Made by a program: the position numbers and the translations under genes
Notes under the pieces: generated by a model
Database searches by the model: none
Told to the model about the DNA's origin: nothing
Seen by the model: only the letters and a program-made list of their open reading frames with translations
In this document: positions 35,700-44,724 of the stretch, piece after piece
Layout of the letters: each line of letters starts with the position of its first letter
Position numbering within the stretch: position 1 is the first letter of the stretch
NCBI RefSeq assembly: GCF_009674725.1
Contig: NZ_WKKH01000002.1
Location: 124,001-188,000 of the forward strand
Reading direction: 5' to 3'
Length of the DNA stretch: 64,000 bases
From: Pedobacter petrophilus
GTDB lineage: Bacteria; Bacteroidota; Bacteroidia; Sphingobacteriales; Sphingobacteriaceae

Positions 35700-35718
35700 T
35701 TTGTTTTGTATTTAATGT

Positions 35719-35787
35719 TGTCAGTCTGAACTTGTCGAAGACTTTTCAATGAATAAAAAGAATTCCTTCGACAAGCTCAGGATGACA
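35719..35787. repeat. Inverted REP-like pair (CTTGTCGAAG type) between ilvC and leuC
   Basis: TCAGTCTGAACTTGTCGAAG and its inverse CTTCGACAAGCTCAGGATGA flank a 22-bp centre and form a strong hairpin. The word CCTGAGCTTGTCGAAGG is a common REP-like sequence in many bacteria. Confidence 0.85.
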
Positions 35788-35798
35788 TTCTTTTTATT

Positions 35799-37280
35799 CT
35801 ATGCAGTTTTAATCGCCTTCATGGCAGTCATCGCTTTACGTAAAGTCGCACCAATTTGCTCTACTTCGTGAGAACGGATTGCTTCGTTCACATCAATTAG
35901 TGTTCTGTTATCCACACCACCATCTTTGCCTTCGTTGAAGTTTTTACCTACTAAATCGGTATCTACTTTTTTCATAAAATCAGCTAATAATGGTTTACAA
36001 GCCTGATCAAATAGATAGCAACCGTACTCAGCGGTATCAGAAATCACACGGTTCATTTCGAACAATTTCTTGCGTGCGATGGTGTTTGCAATCAGCGGTG
36101 TTTCATGTAATGACTCATAATAAGCAGATTCTGGTTTAATTCCTGCCTGAACCATGGTTTCGAAAGCCAATTCAACACCAGCACGAACGAAAGCAACCAT
36201 TAAGGTATAGTTATCAAAATATTCTTGTTCAGTAATTTTTACATCGCCTGCAGGAGTCTTTTCGAAAGCAGTTTCACCAGTTTCAGCTCTCCATGCCAAT
36301 AGATTTTTATCACCAGCAGCCCAATCTTCCATCATGATGCGGCTAAATTCGCCACTCATAATATCATCCTGGTGTTTTTGAAACAACGGACGCATAATGT
36401 CTTTTAATTCTTCAGAAATTTCGAAAGCTTTAACTTTGGCCACATTGCTTAAACGATCCATCATGGCTGTAATACCACCTTGCTTTAATGCTTCGGTAAT
36501 TACTTCAACACCATATTGAACCAATTTAGATGCATAACCAGCGTCGATTCCTTTTTCTACCATTTTATCAAATGATAGGATAGAACCTGTTTGCAATAAA
36601 CCACAAAGAATGGTTTGCTCGCCCATTAAATCAGATTTAACTTCAGCTACGAATGATGATTTTAACACACCAGCACGGTGGCCACCGGTACCTACCGCGT
36701 AAGCTTTAGCCTGTGCCAGGCCTTTACCCTGAGGATCATTTTCGGGGTGAACTGCGATCAGTGTTGGCACACCAAAACCACGGACATATTCTGCTCTAAC
36801 CTCGCTGCCAGGGCATTTAGGTGCCACCATAATTACGGTTAAATCTTTACGGATTTGCATGCCTTCTTCCACAATATTAAAACCGTGAGAATAAGATAAT
36901 GTGGCTCCTTCTTTCATTAACGGCATAATGGCATTCACAACAGCAGTATGTTGTTTATCTGGCGTAAGGTTAATTACTACATCAGCATTTGGAATTAATT
37001 CTTCGTAAGTGCCAACATTGAAGTTGTTTTCTGTTGCATTTTTCCACGAATCTCTCTTGCCTTCAATAGCGGCTGCGCGCAACGTGTAGCTTACATCTAA
37101 ACCACTATCTCTCAAATTTAACCCTTGGTTTAAGCCTTGTGCGCCACAACCAACAATCACTAATTTTTTGCCTTTTAATGCGCTTACGCCGTCCAGAAAT
37201 TCAGAACTGTCCATGAAATCGCAAACACCTAGTTGGTTTAATTTTTCTCTAAGAGGTAATGTGTTAAAATAATTTGACAT
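35799..37280 (-). CDS. ilvC: Ketol-acid reductoisomerase, long (class II) form
   Basis: Catalyses the isomeroreduction step of valine and isoleucine synthesis. At 493 residues it is the long E. coli-like form with a duplicated C-terminal domain. The start [18 protein letters not shown] and the cofactor loop [13 protein letters not shown] (about 44-56) closely resemble E. coli IlvC. It follows the DinB gene and precedes leuC in the same direction. Confidence 0.96.
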   Translation of the reverse strand: MSNYFNTLPLREKLNQLGVCDFMDSSEFLDGVSALKGKKLVIVGCGAQGLNQGLNLRDSGLDVSYTLRAAAIEGKRDSWKNATENNFNVGTYEELIPNADVVINLTPDKQHTAVVNAIMPLMKEGATLSYSHGFNIVEEGMQIRKDLTVIMVAPKCPGSEVRAEYVRGFGVPTLIAVHPENDPQGKGLAQAKAYAVGTGGHRAGVLKSSFVAEVKSDLMGEQTILCGLLQTGSILSFDKMVEKGIDAGYASKLVQYGVEVITEALKQGGITAMMDRLSNVAKVKAFEISEELKDIMRPLFQKHQDDIMSGEFSRIMMEDWAAGDKNLLAWRAETGETAFEKTPAGDVKITEQEYFDNYTLMVAFVRAGVELAFETMVQAGIKPESAYYESLHETPLIANTIARKKLFEMNRVISDTAEYGCYLFDQACKPLLADFMKKVDTDLVGKNFNEGKDGGVDNRTLIDVNEAIRSHEVEQIGATLRKAMTAMKAIKTA

Positions 37281-37371
37281 CGTTTTTTATTGGTTAATTT
37301 CTATTTATATTCTTTCTACTTTTCTTCGGTTTGATTTCACCGACTTCATTGTTCTGTTTAGGTATCAAAAA

Positions 37372-37399
37372 CCCTGTACCTTTCTACCCTCAGCCTACT
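37372..37399. repeat. Heptad tract at the DinB stop codon
   Basis: CCCTGTA, CCTTTCT, ACCCTCA, GCCTACT from 37372. Confidence 0.75.
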
Positions 37400-37854
37400 T
37401 GTTTCTTCAGCGCCGATGCATAACCAAAATGCAGGTTATCATGACCAACCGTTGTAATCAGCACCTCTTCAATACTTTTCATTTCTATATAAAAAGTTGA
37501 AGTAGCAAAAGGATTGATGTTTGAAAATACGCCATTAGCATAATCATCTTCAATTTTTTTAATGCTATCCAATGCAATGGTTTTCAATTCGGCTACTTCT
37601 TCTGCCGTAACCGTATACGTCGGACGCGTATCTTTCTTATAACTCTCCACAAACTTAAATGCGCTCGCATCTGGTAAAATACCGGTGCGAACATAACAAA
37701 GCAATTGTGTGCTCACTACGATATGGCCGAAGTTCCAGATAATGTTGTTATTGTACCCATTCGGGATATTGTTCAACTGCTCAATGGTTAATCCATCAAT
37801 CAACTGAATAAATGCCTTTCTCGAGTTGATTATAAATTCAAATACTTGTTTCAT
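37390..37854 (-). CDS. DinB-family protein
   Basis: A 154-residue four-helix protein of the DinB/YfiT-like superfamily. Candidate metal-binding histidines lie in IIWNFGHIVVSTQ and in TTVGHDNLHFGYA near the C-terminus. Some relatives are thiol-dependent transferases. The ATG at 37854 is used; an upstream in-frame ATG at 37893 would add 13 residues encoded by heptad repeat and is rejected. It is a passenger between ilvN and ilvC. Confidence 0.75.
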   Translation of the reverse strand: MKQVFEFIINSRKAFIQLIDGLTIEQLNNIPNGYNNNIIWNFGHIVVSTQLLCYVRTGILPDASAFKFVESYKKDTRPTYTVTAEEVAELKTIALDSIKKIEDDYANGVFSNINPFATSTFYIEMKSIEEVLITTVGHDNLHFGYASALKKQVG

Positions 37855-37863
37855 TGTTCTTTT

Positions 37864-37954
37864 TAGTATCAAGTAGTAAGTATCGAGTATCAAGCTTAGA
37901 TACCTTTATACTTTAGTATTTCAGCTTTTACCTTTAGACTTTCAGCTTTGTGCT
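37864..37954. repeat. Thirteen-unit heptad tract joining two word families
   Basis: From 37864 the sequence keeps a 7-bp phase over 13 units. It changes from the TATCAAG family (TAGTATC, AAGTAGT, AAGTATC, GAGTATC) to the CTTTCAGC family (TTAGTAT, TTCAGCT, TTTACCT, TTAGACT, TTCAGCT) without a phase break. It fills the gap between ilvN and the DinB gene. Confidence 0.9.
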
Positions 37955-37957
37955 CAA

Positions 37958-38596
37958 CTACATTGTAAATATTTTCTCTCCCTTATCTAAAAACTCATTC
38001 TCTACCAGTTCTTCTCCAGGTTCGAAAGCCTCAAACTCTTTTAATTTCTCGTGGAAACCAGCACTATCTTTAATAATGGCAACTCTTGCCGAGCGGACAA
38101 ACTCAATTAGTTCATAAGGTTCTAGAGCTTTTACCAATGCATCAGTTTCTTCTCTGTGTCCGGTTACAGCAAAAACGGTATAATCTTTTCGAATTACAAC
38201 TGCACTCGCTCCATATTGTCTCAGCAATCTTTCTACGGTAACTTTTTCTGCAATTTCATCAGTAGAAACTTTGTATAAAGCCAGTTCCTGCCAAATGATT
38301 TCCTCATTGGTGTTGAAATAGACTTTCAAAACCTCAATTTGCTTTTCAATTTGTCGGGCAAGCTTTCTAACTACTTCATAACTTTCGGTAATTACAATAT
38401 TGAAACGGTGTATACCATCAATTTCTGATGCCGAACTGTTTAAACTTTCGATGTTGATTTTTCTTTTCGAAAAGATAATTGCAATCCTATTTAATAAACC
38501 AATACGATTTTCAGCATAAACCGTGATGGTATACTCCTGCTTACCGTCTATATCGGCTTGATCTATTTTATGTTCTATTGTGTTTTCAGTACTCAT
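37958..38596 (-). CDS. ilvN: Acetolactate synthase, small regulatory subunit
   Basis: A 212-residue regulatory subunit. The N-terminal ACT domain spans about residues 20-95 (YTITVYAENRIGLLNRIAI, then ININESL-type IESLNSSASEI), which binds valine or leucine for feedback inhibition in the family. The C-terminal region (about 100-190) matches the small-subunit C-terminal domain. It follows ilvB in the same direction; the 83-bp gap is filled by a heptad tract. Confidence 0.93.
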   Translation of the reverse strand: MSTENTIEHKIDQADIDGKQEYTITVYAENRIGLLNRIAIIFSKRKINIESLNSSASEIDGIHRFNIVITESYEVVRKLARQIEKQIEVLKVYFNTNEEIIWQELALYKVSTDEIAEKVTVERLLRQYGASAVVIRKDYTVFAVTGHREETDALVKALEPYELIEFVRSARVAIIKDSAGFHEKLKEFEAFEPGEELVENEFLDKGEKIFTM

Positions 38597-38610
38597 GTTT
38601 CTTAGATTTA

Positions 38611-38680
38611 GGATAAAGGAGTAATGAATAAGGACATGAATTAAATCCTTATTCTTTGTTCCTTGCTCTTTGTTCTCAAT
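38611..38680. repeat. Ten-unit heptad tract between ilvB and ilvN
   Basis: GGATAAA, GGAGTAA, TGAATAA, GGACATG, AATTAAA, TCCTTAT, TCTTTGT, TCCTTGC, TCTTTGT, TCTCAAT from 38611. The two halves are roughly inverted. This is a third word family with the same period. Confidence 0.85.
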
Positions 38681-40428
38681 TATTTCAACCTTATTTCACT
38701 TACGCTCATTCCTTGCGGAACCATTGGAAAAACGTTATTTTCTCTTCCAACCATTATCTCTAAAAGGTAAGAGCCATCATGATTAATCATCGTCTCCAGG
38801 GCTTGCCTTAAGTTTGCACGTTCATCTACTTTGTCCGCTGCTATATAATATGCTTTAGCCAAAGCCACAAAATCAGGACTGGTGATGTTTACAAACGAAT
38901 AACGTTTATCATGAAATAATTGTTGCCACTGGCGAACCATTCCTAAAAAGCGGTTATTCAGAATTAAGATTTTAACTGCGGCACCAAATTGCATAATGGT
39001 ACCCAGTTCCTGTGGAGTCATCTGGAAACCACCATCACCAATAATGGCAATAACCGTTTTATCAGGAGCACCATATTTTGCGCCAATTGCTGCTGGCAAA
39101 CCAAAACCCATGGTGCCTAAGCCACCCGAAGTAATGTTACTGCGGGTATTGTTGAATTTTGCATATCGGCAAGCTACCATCTGGTGCTGACCAACATCTG
39201 TGACGATTATTGCGTCACCACCGCAAATTTCATTGATATTGCGCAATACTTCGCCCATTGTCATTTCATCACTGGTTGGATACAGTTCTGGTGTAATTAC
39301 CTGGTCTATTTCCTGCTGATTATAATCTCTAAATTTGGCGAGCCATTCATCATGGTTTTTTGCATCAACCAAATTGGTTAATAGTGGTAAGGTTTCTTTA
39401 CAATCGCCCCAAACGCCAACATCAGCCTTAACATTTTTATCAATTTCCGCCGGATCAATATCCAGGTGGATAATTTTAGCTTGTTTTGCATATTTATCTA
39501 AACGGCCGGTTACACGGTCATCGAAACGCATGCCAATAGCGATTAAAACATCACATTCATTGGTTAAAACATTAGGGCCATAATTACCGTGCATACCTAA
39601 CATGCCAACGTTTAAAGGATGATCGGTTGGGATGGCGCTTTCTCCTAAAATTGTCCACGCCGCGGGGATTCCACTTTTTTCAATGAAAGTTTTAAATTCT
39701 TCTTCAGCGGTTCCCAAAACAACTCCTTGCCCAAATAATACAAATGGTTTTTTAGCAGAATTAATTAAAGCAGCTGCCTGCTCAATATATTCTACCCGAA
39801 CTTTTGGTTTCGGGCGGTACGAGCGAATATGGTTACATTTTACATAATCAGGAAATTCTTCCACCTGCAATTGTGCATTCTTCGTAATATCAATTAAAAC
39901 AGGACCCGGTCTGCCACTTTTAGCGATGTAAAAAGCTTTCGCTAAAACTTCAGGGATTTCTTTGGCATCAGTAACCTGATAATTCCATTTGGTAACTGGC
40001 GTAGTGATGTTAATTACATCAGTTTCCTGAAAGGCATCTGTTCCTAAAAGATGTGCAAAAACTTGTCCGGTGATACAAACCAGTGGTGTACTGTCGATTT
40101 GTGCATCAGCTAATCCTGTAACCAGGTTCGTTGCGCCTGGTCCGCTGGTTGCGAAAACCACACCAACCTGACCACTTGCTCTTGCAAAGCCCTGCGCTGC
40201 GTGGATTCCTCCTTGCTCATGACGAACGAGAATATGCTGCAATTTATCAGCATAATCATAAAGGGCATCGTAAATTGGCATAATGGCACCACCCGGATAA
40301 CCGAAAATAGTGCTTACACCTTCTTCAATCAATCCATTTAACAGAACTTGTGAGCCTGTTCCCTTAAATAATGTTTTTGAGGTTTCTGCTTTGGCCTCGG
40401 TTTGTAACGTATCTTGTGCAGTTTCCAT
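38680..40428 (-). CDS. ilvB: Acetolactate synthase, large catalytic subunit
   Basis: ThDP-dependent enzyme condensing pyruvate with pyruvate or 2-oxobutanoate. The 582 residues show the catalytic Glu region RHEQGGIHAAQGFARASG, the FAD-binding middle domain and the ThDP motif IIGDGGFQMTPQELGT. The ATG at 40428 (ETAQDTLQTEAKAE) is chosen because it gives a family-like length; in-frame ATGs at 40554 and 40509 would add 42 or 27 residues overlapping the ORF6N remnant. Confidence 0.95.
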   Translation of the reverse strand: METAQDTLQTEAKAETSKTLFKGTGSQVLLNGLIEEGVSTIFGYPGGAIMPIYDALYDYADKLQHILVRHEQGGIHAAQGFARASGQVGVVFATSGPGATNLVTGLADAQIDSTPLVCITGQVFAHLLGTDAFQETDVINITTPVTKWNYQVTDAKEIPEVLAKAFYIAKSGRPGPVLIDITKNAQLQVEEFPDYVKCNHIRSYRPKPKVRVEYIEQAAALINSAKKPFVLFGQGVVLGTAEEEFKTFIEKSGIPAAWTILGESAIPTDHPLNVGMLGMHGNYGPNVLTNECDVLIAIGMRFDDRVTGRLDKYAKQAKIIHLDIDPAEIDKNVKADVGVWGDCKETLPLLTNLVDAKNHDEWLAKFRDYNQQEIDQVITPELYPTSDEMTMGEVLRNINEICGGDAIIVTDVGQHQMVACRYAKFNNTRSNITSGGLGTMGFGLPAAIGAKYGAPDKTVIAIIGDGGFQMTPQELGTIMQFGAAVKILILNNRFLGMVRQWQQLFHDKRYSFVNITSPDFVALAKAYYIAADKVDERANLRQALETMINHDGSYLLEIMVGRENNVFPMVPQGMSVSEIRLK

Positions 40429-40508
40429 AGTCTCTATTCTATATTCGTTTGATCGAATTGTTGAAGTGTTGGTTTTAGTTTTACTATGATTTGTGTATTC
40501 ACGAACCA

Positions 40509-41080
40509 TTATTTTTTGTTGATTTTGAATCCTATCTTCTCTCTGGTCTCCCACTTTTTTTGAGCGATCTTTTCATCAAGCAGGTTATCCATTGCGTCGT
40601 ATAATTGATTCAATTGAATATCATGTTCTTCAATTCGCTCCTTAATTTCCTTCAGACGGTCATTGTCATTATGCGGTTGAAGAAAAATCCTTCTAGTGGC
40701 CACAAAAGCCCTCATATGGCAATGTTCATATTAATCGCCTTATCACTTTTCAAAACCCCACTTAGCATTGCTACGCCTTGTTCTGTGAATGCATAAGGCA
40801 TATTGCCTCTATGTTTTTGAGAACCGGTCACAATTTGTGACCGGTTAGGGTCTTCGTTTAGAAAAGTATCTTTCTTCTCATTTTGCGCAACGATTATTAG
40901 CCATTCATTTGCACTCAATTGAAACATAAAATCATCAGGAAAACGCTTCAAATTACGTTTTACCGCCTGGTTCAGTACTTTCGTTTCCACTTCGTAAAGC
41001 CATGCCAAGTCAAAATCCAGCATTACCCGCTCATCCCGTATCGTGTAAATTTTACTTTCAATGCTTTTTATAATTTGCAT
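40509..41080 (-). pseudogene. ORF6N-domain gene broken by a one-base frameshift
   Basis: The N-terminal frame (41080 down to 40712, 122 residues) carries the ORF6N domain: [20 protein letters not shown] and [20 protein letters not shown], ending MNIAI-stop. The conserved family continuation (MRAFVxxR) starts in another frame at 40715 and runs to 40509 as a helical tail ([20 protein letters not shown]). Intact relatives read NIAIMRAFV without interruption; here ATATGAGG lacks one base. It is phage-related in origin and lies in the middle of the ilv operon. A stop/start coupling (ATGA) could still allow two proteins. Confidence 0.75.
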
Positions 41081-41123
41081 ATTGTAATTATTTAGGTGTT
41101 AAATAGCCGGGATGACTTTCAAT

Positions 41124-42806
41124 CTAATATTCGTCAGTTACACAACCACTGGCTGCGTCTGATACTGTTTTAGCATATTTAAATAAAACACCTTTTGTTA
41201 CTTTTAATTCTGGTTGAACGTATTTTGCTCTTCGCGCTGCGATAATTTCTTCGCTCACCTGAAGGCTGATGATGTTGTTTACTGCATCAATCAAAATCCT
41301 GTCTTCATCTTCAACCAGGCCGATTAAACCACCTTTGTAAGATTCAGGGGTAATGTGACCAACTACGAAACCGTGTGTTCCGCCAGAGAAACGCCCATCG
41401 GTAATTAAGGCTACAGATTTACCTAAACCAGCGCCAATAATTGCGGAGGTTGGTTTTAGCATTTCAGGCATACCCGGAGCACCTACCGGACCAGAATTTT
41501 TTATTACGATGACATCGCCAGGTTGAACCCGTCCGCTTGAAATACCAGCGATTAAATCATGCTCACCATCAAATACACGTGCCGGACCTTCGAATTTTTC
41601 ACCTTCTTTACCAGAGATTTTTGCCACAGATCCTTTTTCCGCTAAGTTTCCATAAAGAATCTGTAAGTGACCGGTTGCTTTAATCGGGTTGTTTAATTTT
41701 TGAATAATTTTCTGATCGTAATCCATTATAGATTTCACATCAGCTAAGTTTTCAGCCATTGTTTTGCCGGTTACGGTAAGGCAATCCCCATGCAATAAAC
41801 CTTCATCTAACATATACTTTAATACCGCAGGGATGCCGCCATACTGATGTAAATCCTGCATTAAGTATCTACCACTTGGTTTAAAGTCTGCCAATACAGG
41901 TGTTATGTCACTCATTTTTTGGAAATCATCTTGTGTAATTTCAACACCGATGGCTTTACCCATTGCGATAAAGTGTAATACTGCATTGGTACTTCCACCT
42001 AATATGATGATAGAGCGAATGGCATTTTCAAATGCTTTTCTAGTCATGATATCAGATGGTTTGATATCTTTTTCTAATAAAATTTTAATGTATTTTCCGG
42101 TATCTAAACATTCTTGTTTCTTCTCCGGACTAATAGCAGGATTGGAAGAGGAGTAAGGTAAACTCATACCCAAAGCTTCTATTGCCGATGCCATTGTATT
42201 TGCCGTATACATGCCACCACAGGCGCCTGCACCCGGACAAGTATGCTTGATAATGCCCTGATAATCTTCTTCCGATAGATTACCGCAAATTTTCTGACCT
42301 AAAGCCTCGAATGCAGAAACGATATTTAGTTCTTCACCTTTATAATGGCCTGGGGCAATTGTTCCACCATAGACCATAATTGATGGACGGTCTAAACGTG
42401 CCATGGCCATGATTGCGCCTGGCATATTTTTGTCACAACCTGGAATGGAGATAATGCCATCATAATATTGACCCCCACAAATGGTTTCAATACTATCAGC
42501 AATTACATCTCGACTAACCAAAGAGTAACGCATTCCATCAGTTCCGTTGCTCATTCCGTCGCTTACGCCAATGGTGTTAAAAACCAAGCCCACCAAATCA
42601 TTTTTCCAGACGCCTGCTTTAACGTCTTTTGCAAGGTCGTTAAGGTGCATGTTGCAGGTGTTACCATCGTAACCCATACTTGCAATACCGACTTGTGCTT
42701 TTGCCATATCTGCATCGGTTAAACCGATACCATAAAGCATAGCTTGCGCCGCAGGTTGGGTGGGGTCTTGTGTAAATGTTTTACTGTACTTGTTTAATTC
42801 GCTCAT
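41124..42806 (-). CDS. ilvD: Dihydroxy-acid dehydratase
   Basis: Iron-sulfur dehydratase of valine, leucine and isoleucine synthesis. The 560 residues include the cluster cysteines in [14 protein letters not shown] and [16 protein letters not shown] and the late [15 protein letters not shown] motif. It starts 100 bp downstream of a newly recognised attenuator (leader peptide plus terminator), so its expression is probably set by isoleucine, leucine and valine supply. Confidence 0.96.
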   Translation of the reverse strand: MSELNKYSKTFTQDPTQPAAQAMLYGIGLTDADMAKAQVGIASMGYDGNTCNMHLNDLAKDVKAGVWKNDLVGLVFNTIGVSDGMSNGTDGMRYSLVSRDVIADSIETICGGQYYDGIISIPGCDKNMPGAIMAMARLDRPSIMVYGGTIAPGHYKGEELNIVSAFEALGQKICGNLSEEDYQGIIKHTCPGAGACGGMYTANTMASAIEALGMSLPYSSSNPAISPEKKQECLDTGKYIKILLEKDIKPSDIMTRKAFENAIRSIIILGGSTNAVLHFIAMGKAIGVEITQDDFQKMSDITPVLADFKPSGRYLMQDLHQYGGIPAVLKYMLDEGLLHGDCLTVTGKTMAENLADVKSIMDYDQKIIQKLNNPIKATGHLQILYGNLAEKGSVAKISGKEGEKFEGPARVFDGEHDLIAGISSGRVQPGDVIVIKNSGPVGAPGMPEMLKPTSAIIGAGLGKSVALITDGRFSGGTHGFVVGHITPESYKGGLIGLVEDEDRILIDAVNNIISLQVSEEIIAARRAKYVQPELKVTKGVLFKYAKTVSDAASGCVTDEY

Positions 42807-42854
42807 TGTTAAAATGTATATTCTGGTTCTGTTAGTTATAATAATTTGAGGGGC

Positions 42855-42886
42855 AAAAAAAAACCGCCTCGTTTGGGAGGCGGTTT
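42855..42886 (-). terminator. Attenuator terminator upstream of ilvD
   Basis: On the minus strand the arms AAACCGCCTC and GAGGCGGTTT surround a 6-nt loop and are followed by nine U. It lies between the leader peptide (ends 42906) and ilvD (starts 42806). The leader segment GAGGCG (42923-42928) is complementary to the CGCCTC of the 5' arm, giving an antiterminator alternative. Confidence 0.85.
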
Positions 42887-42905
42887 CAATTTTGTATATT
42901 TTATA

Positions 42906-42983
42906 TTATACGCAACGATACTCGCCTCTCTGTTTAGAAATGACAATAATCAGGTTGCTAATAATGTTTGTGTTAAAATTCAT
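42906..42983 (-). CDS. ilvD leader peptide (attenuator), 25 residues
   Basis: A short frame reading MNFNTNIISNLIIVISKQRG then EYRCV. Residues 7-15 (IISNLIIVI) hold seven Ile/Leu/Val in nine. The frame ends 20 bp before the terminator stem, and the codons after the Ile-rich stretch contain the antiterminator segment GAGGCG. This is the layout of ribosome-mediated attenuation: stalling at the Ile/Leu/Val codons would expose GAGGCG and block the terminator. It lies between the O-methyltransferase and ilvD genes. It has no recognisable Shine-Dalgarno, as usual in this phylum. Confidence 0.8.
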   Translation of the reverse strand: MNFNTNIISNLIIVISKQRGEYRCV

Positions 42984-43035
42984 GTATTCGTCTGAACACA
43001 AACATACTAACTTATTGAACTATGCAAAGAACTAT

Positions 43036-43614
43036 TTAAAGTATTTCCCTAATTTTTACTGCGATTACAATCCCTGTTGCCCAAACTTGTGTGGTCACGT
43101 GCAAATCTGTTCTGGATTCTAAATCATTCATCAACTTAATTGCTTTTTCCTGATGTCCTTCAGGCCAATTTGATTGAGGCAACATATCATCTATTATATA
43201 TAAGCCACCTTTTTTTAGCATAGATAAAGCTTCATCCAAAAGCAAATATTTTCCATGCCAGGTATCTGCAAATATATAATCGTATTTATTTTGTTTATTT
43301 TTCACTATCCATTCGCTACCATCTGTTAAGATGAGATCGAGGCGATTATCAGCACTCAAAAATGCTTTAGCAATGCTTAAAAACTTATCATCATTATCAA
43401 TAGAAGTTAGGGTAGATGCCTGATCCATTCCATCTAATATCCAGGTGGTAGATAAGCCTGTGCCTGTTCCAAGTTCCAAAAAATTACCAGCTGGTTTTGC
43501 ACTGGCAAGCGTTCTAAGTAATGAACATGTCAACACATCAGAAGCCATATCAAAGCCCGAAGCTATAGTTGCTTCTTTGATTTCCTGATAAGCTTTAGGT
43601 AGTTGCTGGTTCAT
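43036..43614 (-). CDS. O-methyltransferase-like SAM enzyme
   Basis: A 192-residue class I methyltransferase with the SAM motif LELGTGTGLSTTWILDG (about 42-58), the acidic SIDNDDKF segment and YDYIFADTWHGKYLLLDEAL for motif IV. It resembles the caffeoyl-CoA O-methyltransferase family in layout; the substrate is unknown. It lies 5 bp after ilvE in the same direction, so it shares the ilvE attenuator. Confidence 0.75.
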   Translation of the reverse strand: MNQQLPKAYQEIKEATIASGFDMASDVLTCSLLRTLASAKPAGNFLELGTGTGLSTTWILDGMDQASTLTSIDNDDKFLSIAKAFLSADNRLDLILTDGSEWIVKNKQNKYDYIFADTWHGKYLLLDEALSMLKKGGLYIIDDMLPQSNWPEGHQEKAIKLMNDLESRTDLHVTTQVWATGIVIAVKIREIL

Positions 43615-43619
43615 TTTAA

Positions 43620-44510
43620 TTAAATGATGACTTCATAATTTACTTTTTCTAATACGAGGTTTTTATACGCACGTTGTATCGTATAGCCGATAGATTCTCT
43701 CCACAAGCTGCGGAATACGATATCATCTATCGAAGCAATACCTGCAACTTCTGTAGCCGTGCCACACAAAAAAGCGCTATCTGCATTTCTCAGATCTTCT
43801 ACAGTTAGTTTTTTCTCGATGCATTCGATATCTAAAACGGTACAAAGCTCTTTAACTGTTGCGCGGGTAATTCCTGGTAAAATATTTCCTACGGATGGAG
43901 TATAAATTTTACCATCCTTTTCAAGGAAAATATTTGCCCCAGATGCTTCAGCTACAAAACCGTGCATGTCTAAAAGCAAAGCCTCATCGTAACCTTTAAT
44001 GTTTGCTGCGGTAGTGGCTAAGATAGAGTTAACATAGTTTCCGCTCAATTTTGCTTCCATCGGCGTAGATTTCGGGTTTGGCCTTTCGTAATCTGAAATG
44101 GTTAATTTTAATAATTTATTTCCAGAATAGGCATCCCAATCCCAGGCACAGATAAAAATTGAAACACCAGTTGGCTCATTCAATTTCATGTTGGGATGGC
44201 AAAAAACCAAAGGACGGATGTATGCGTCTTTAAGCTTGTTTAATGTAAGAAGCTTATAAGTTTCTTTGATGAGTTCTTCTTTATCCCATGGGAATGGAAT
44301 ATTGGCCAGTTTGCAAGAGCGTTCTAAACGATCAAAATGGGCAGCGGCTTTGAAAATGCGATTGCCATTATGGGTTTTGTATGCCCTAATGCCTTCGAAA
44401 GCGGCATAACCGTAATGTAACGACTGCCCGTATAAGTCAGTGCTACTATCGGCAGCTTTCTCAAACTTCCCGTCAAGGTAAATAATCGTATTAGAATTGT
44501 AGTATTTCAT
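43620..44510 (-). CDS. ilvE: Branched-chain amino acid aminotransferase
   Basis: PLP class IV transaminase for the last step of valine, leucine and isoleucine synthesis. At 296 residues it shows SLHYGYAAFEGIRAY near residue 30, the PLP lysine in EAKLSGNYVNSIL (about 155-165), the Glu-rich motif VAEASGANIF and the phosphate-binding ILPGITRATV. It is the first structural gene after the upstream attenuator. D-amino acid transaminases share the fold, but the length and ilv context support IlvE. Confidence 0.93.
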   Translation of the reverse strand: MKYYNSNTIIYLDGKFEKAADSSTDLYGQSLHYGYAAFEGIRAYKTHNGNRIFKAAAHFDRLERSCKLANIPFPWDKEELIKETYKLLTLNKLKDAYIRPLVFCHPNMKLNEPTGVSIFICAWDWDAYSGNKLLKLTISDYERPNPKSTPMEAKLSGNYVNSILATTAANIKGYDEALLLDMHGFVAEASGANIFLEKDGKIYTPSVGNILPGITRATVKELCTVLDIECIEKKLTVEDLRNADSAFLCGTATEVAGIASIDDIVFRSLWRESIGYTIQRAYKNLVLEKVNYEVII

Positions 44511-44528
44511 AATACCTGTTTTGTTATT

Positions 44529-44562
44529 TAAAAAAAGCGTCCCGTTTGTATCGGGACGCTTT
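44529..44562 (-). terminator. Attenuator terminator upstream of ilvE
   Basis: Minus-strand arms AAAGCGTCCCG and CGGGACGCTTT form a perfect 11-bp stem around a 7-nt loop, followed by a U run. It lies between the leader peptide stop and ilvE. The leader end CGGGTAGCTT (44594-44603) is complementary to the 5' arm at 8 of 10 positions, giving the antiterminator. Confidence 0.9.
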
Positions 44563-44589
44563 AAGTATATTTTAGTTTTTTAATTCTAT

Positions 44590-44724
44590 TTATAAGCTAC
44601 CCGATTTCTTTCCCCATAAAATATTTAGGAGTAGGAGATTAAGTAAAATGACAGGTAACAACACTACGCGTGCAGCAGAGATTGCAGTAGCGTTAATTGT
44701 AAATGTGTTATTTGATGATATCAT
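44590..44724 (-). CDS. ilvE leader peptide (attenuator), 44 residues
   Basis: An open frame absent from simple length-filtered gene calls. It reads MISSNNTFTINATAISAAR, then VVLLPVILLNLLLLNIL (residues 20-36, 14 of 17 are Val, Leu or Ile), then WGKKSGSL and a stop. The codons for the last residues overlap the antiterminator segment CGGGTAGCTT, and a strong terminator follows within 30 bp. This matches the leader-attenuator design known from the E. coli ilvGMEDA and leu operons, with all three branched-chain amino acids as the signal. Confidence 0.88.
   Translation of the reverse strand: MISSNNTFTINATAISAARVVLLPVILLNLLLLNILWGKKSGSL

Noticed and set aside
40429..40554. Longer ilvB start at 40554 or 40509
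   Set aside because: The extra residues have no homology in the family, and the segment overlaps the ORF6N remnant.
44511..44724. T-box or amino-acid riboswitch before ilvE
   Set aside because: No T-box or specifier-loop features are visible, and the leader peptide with overlapping antiterminator explains the terminator better.
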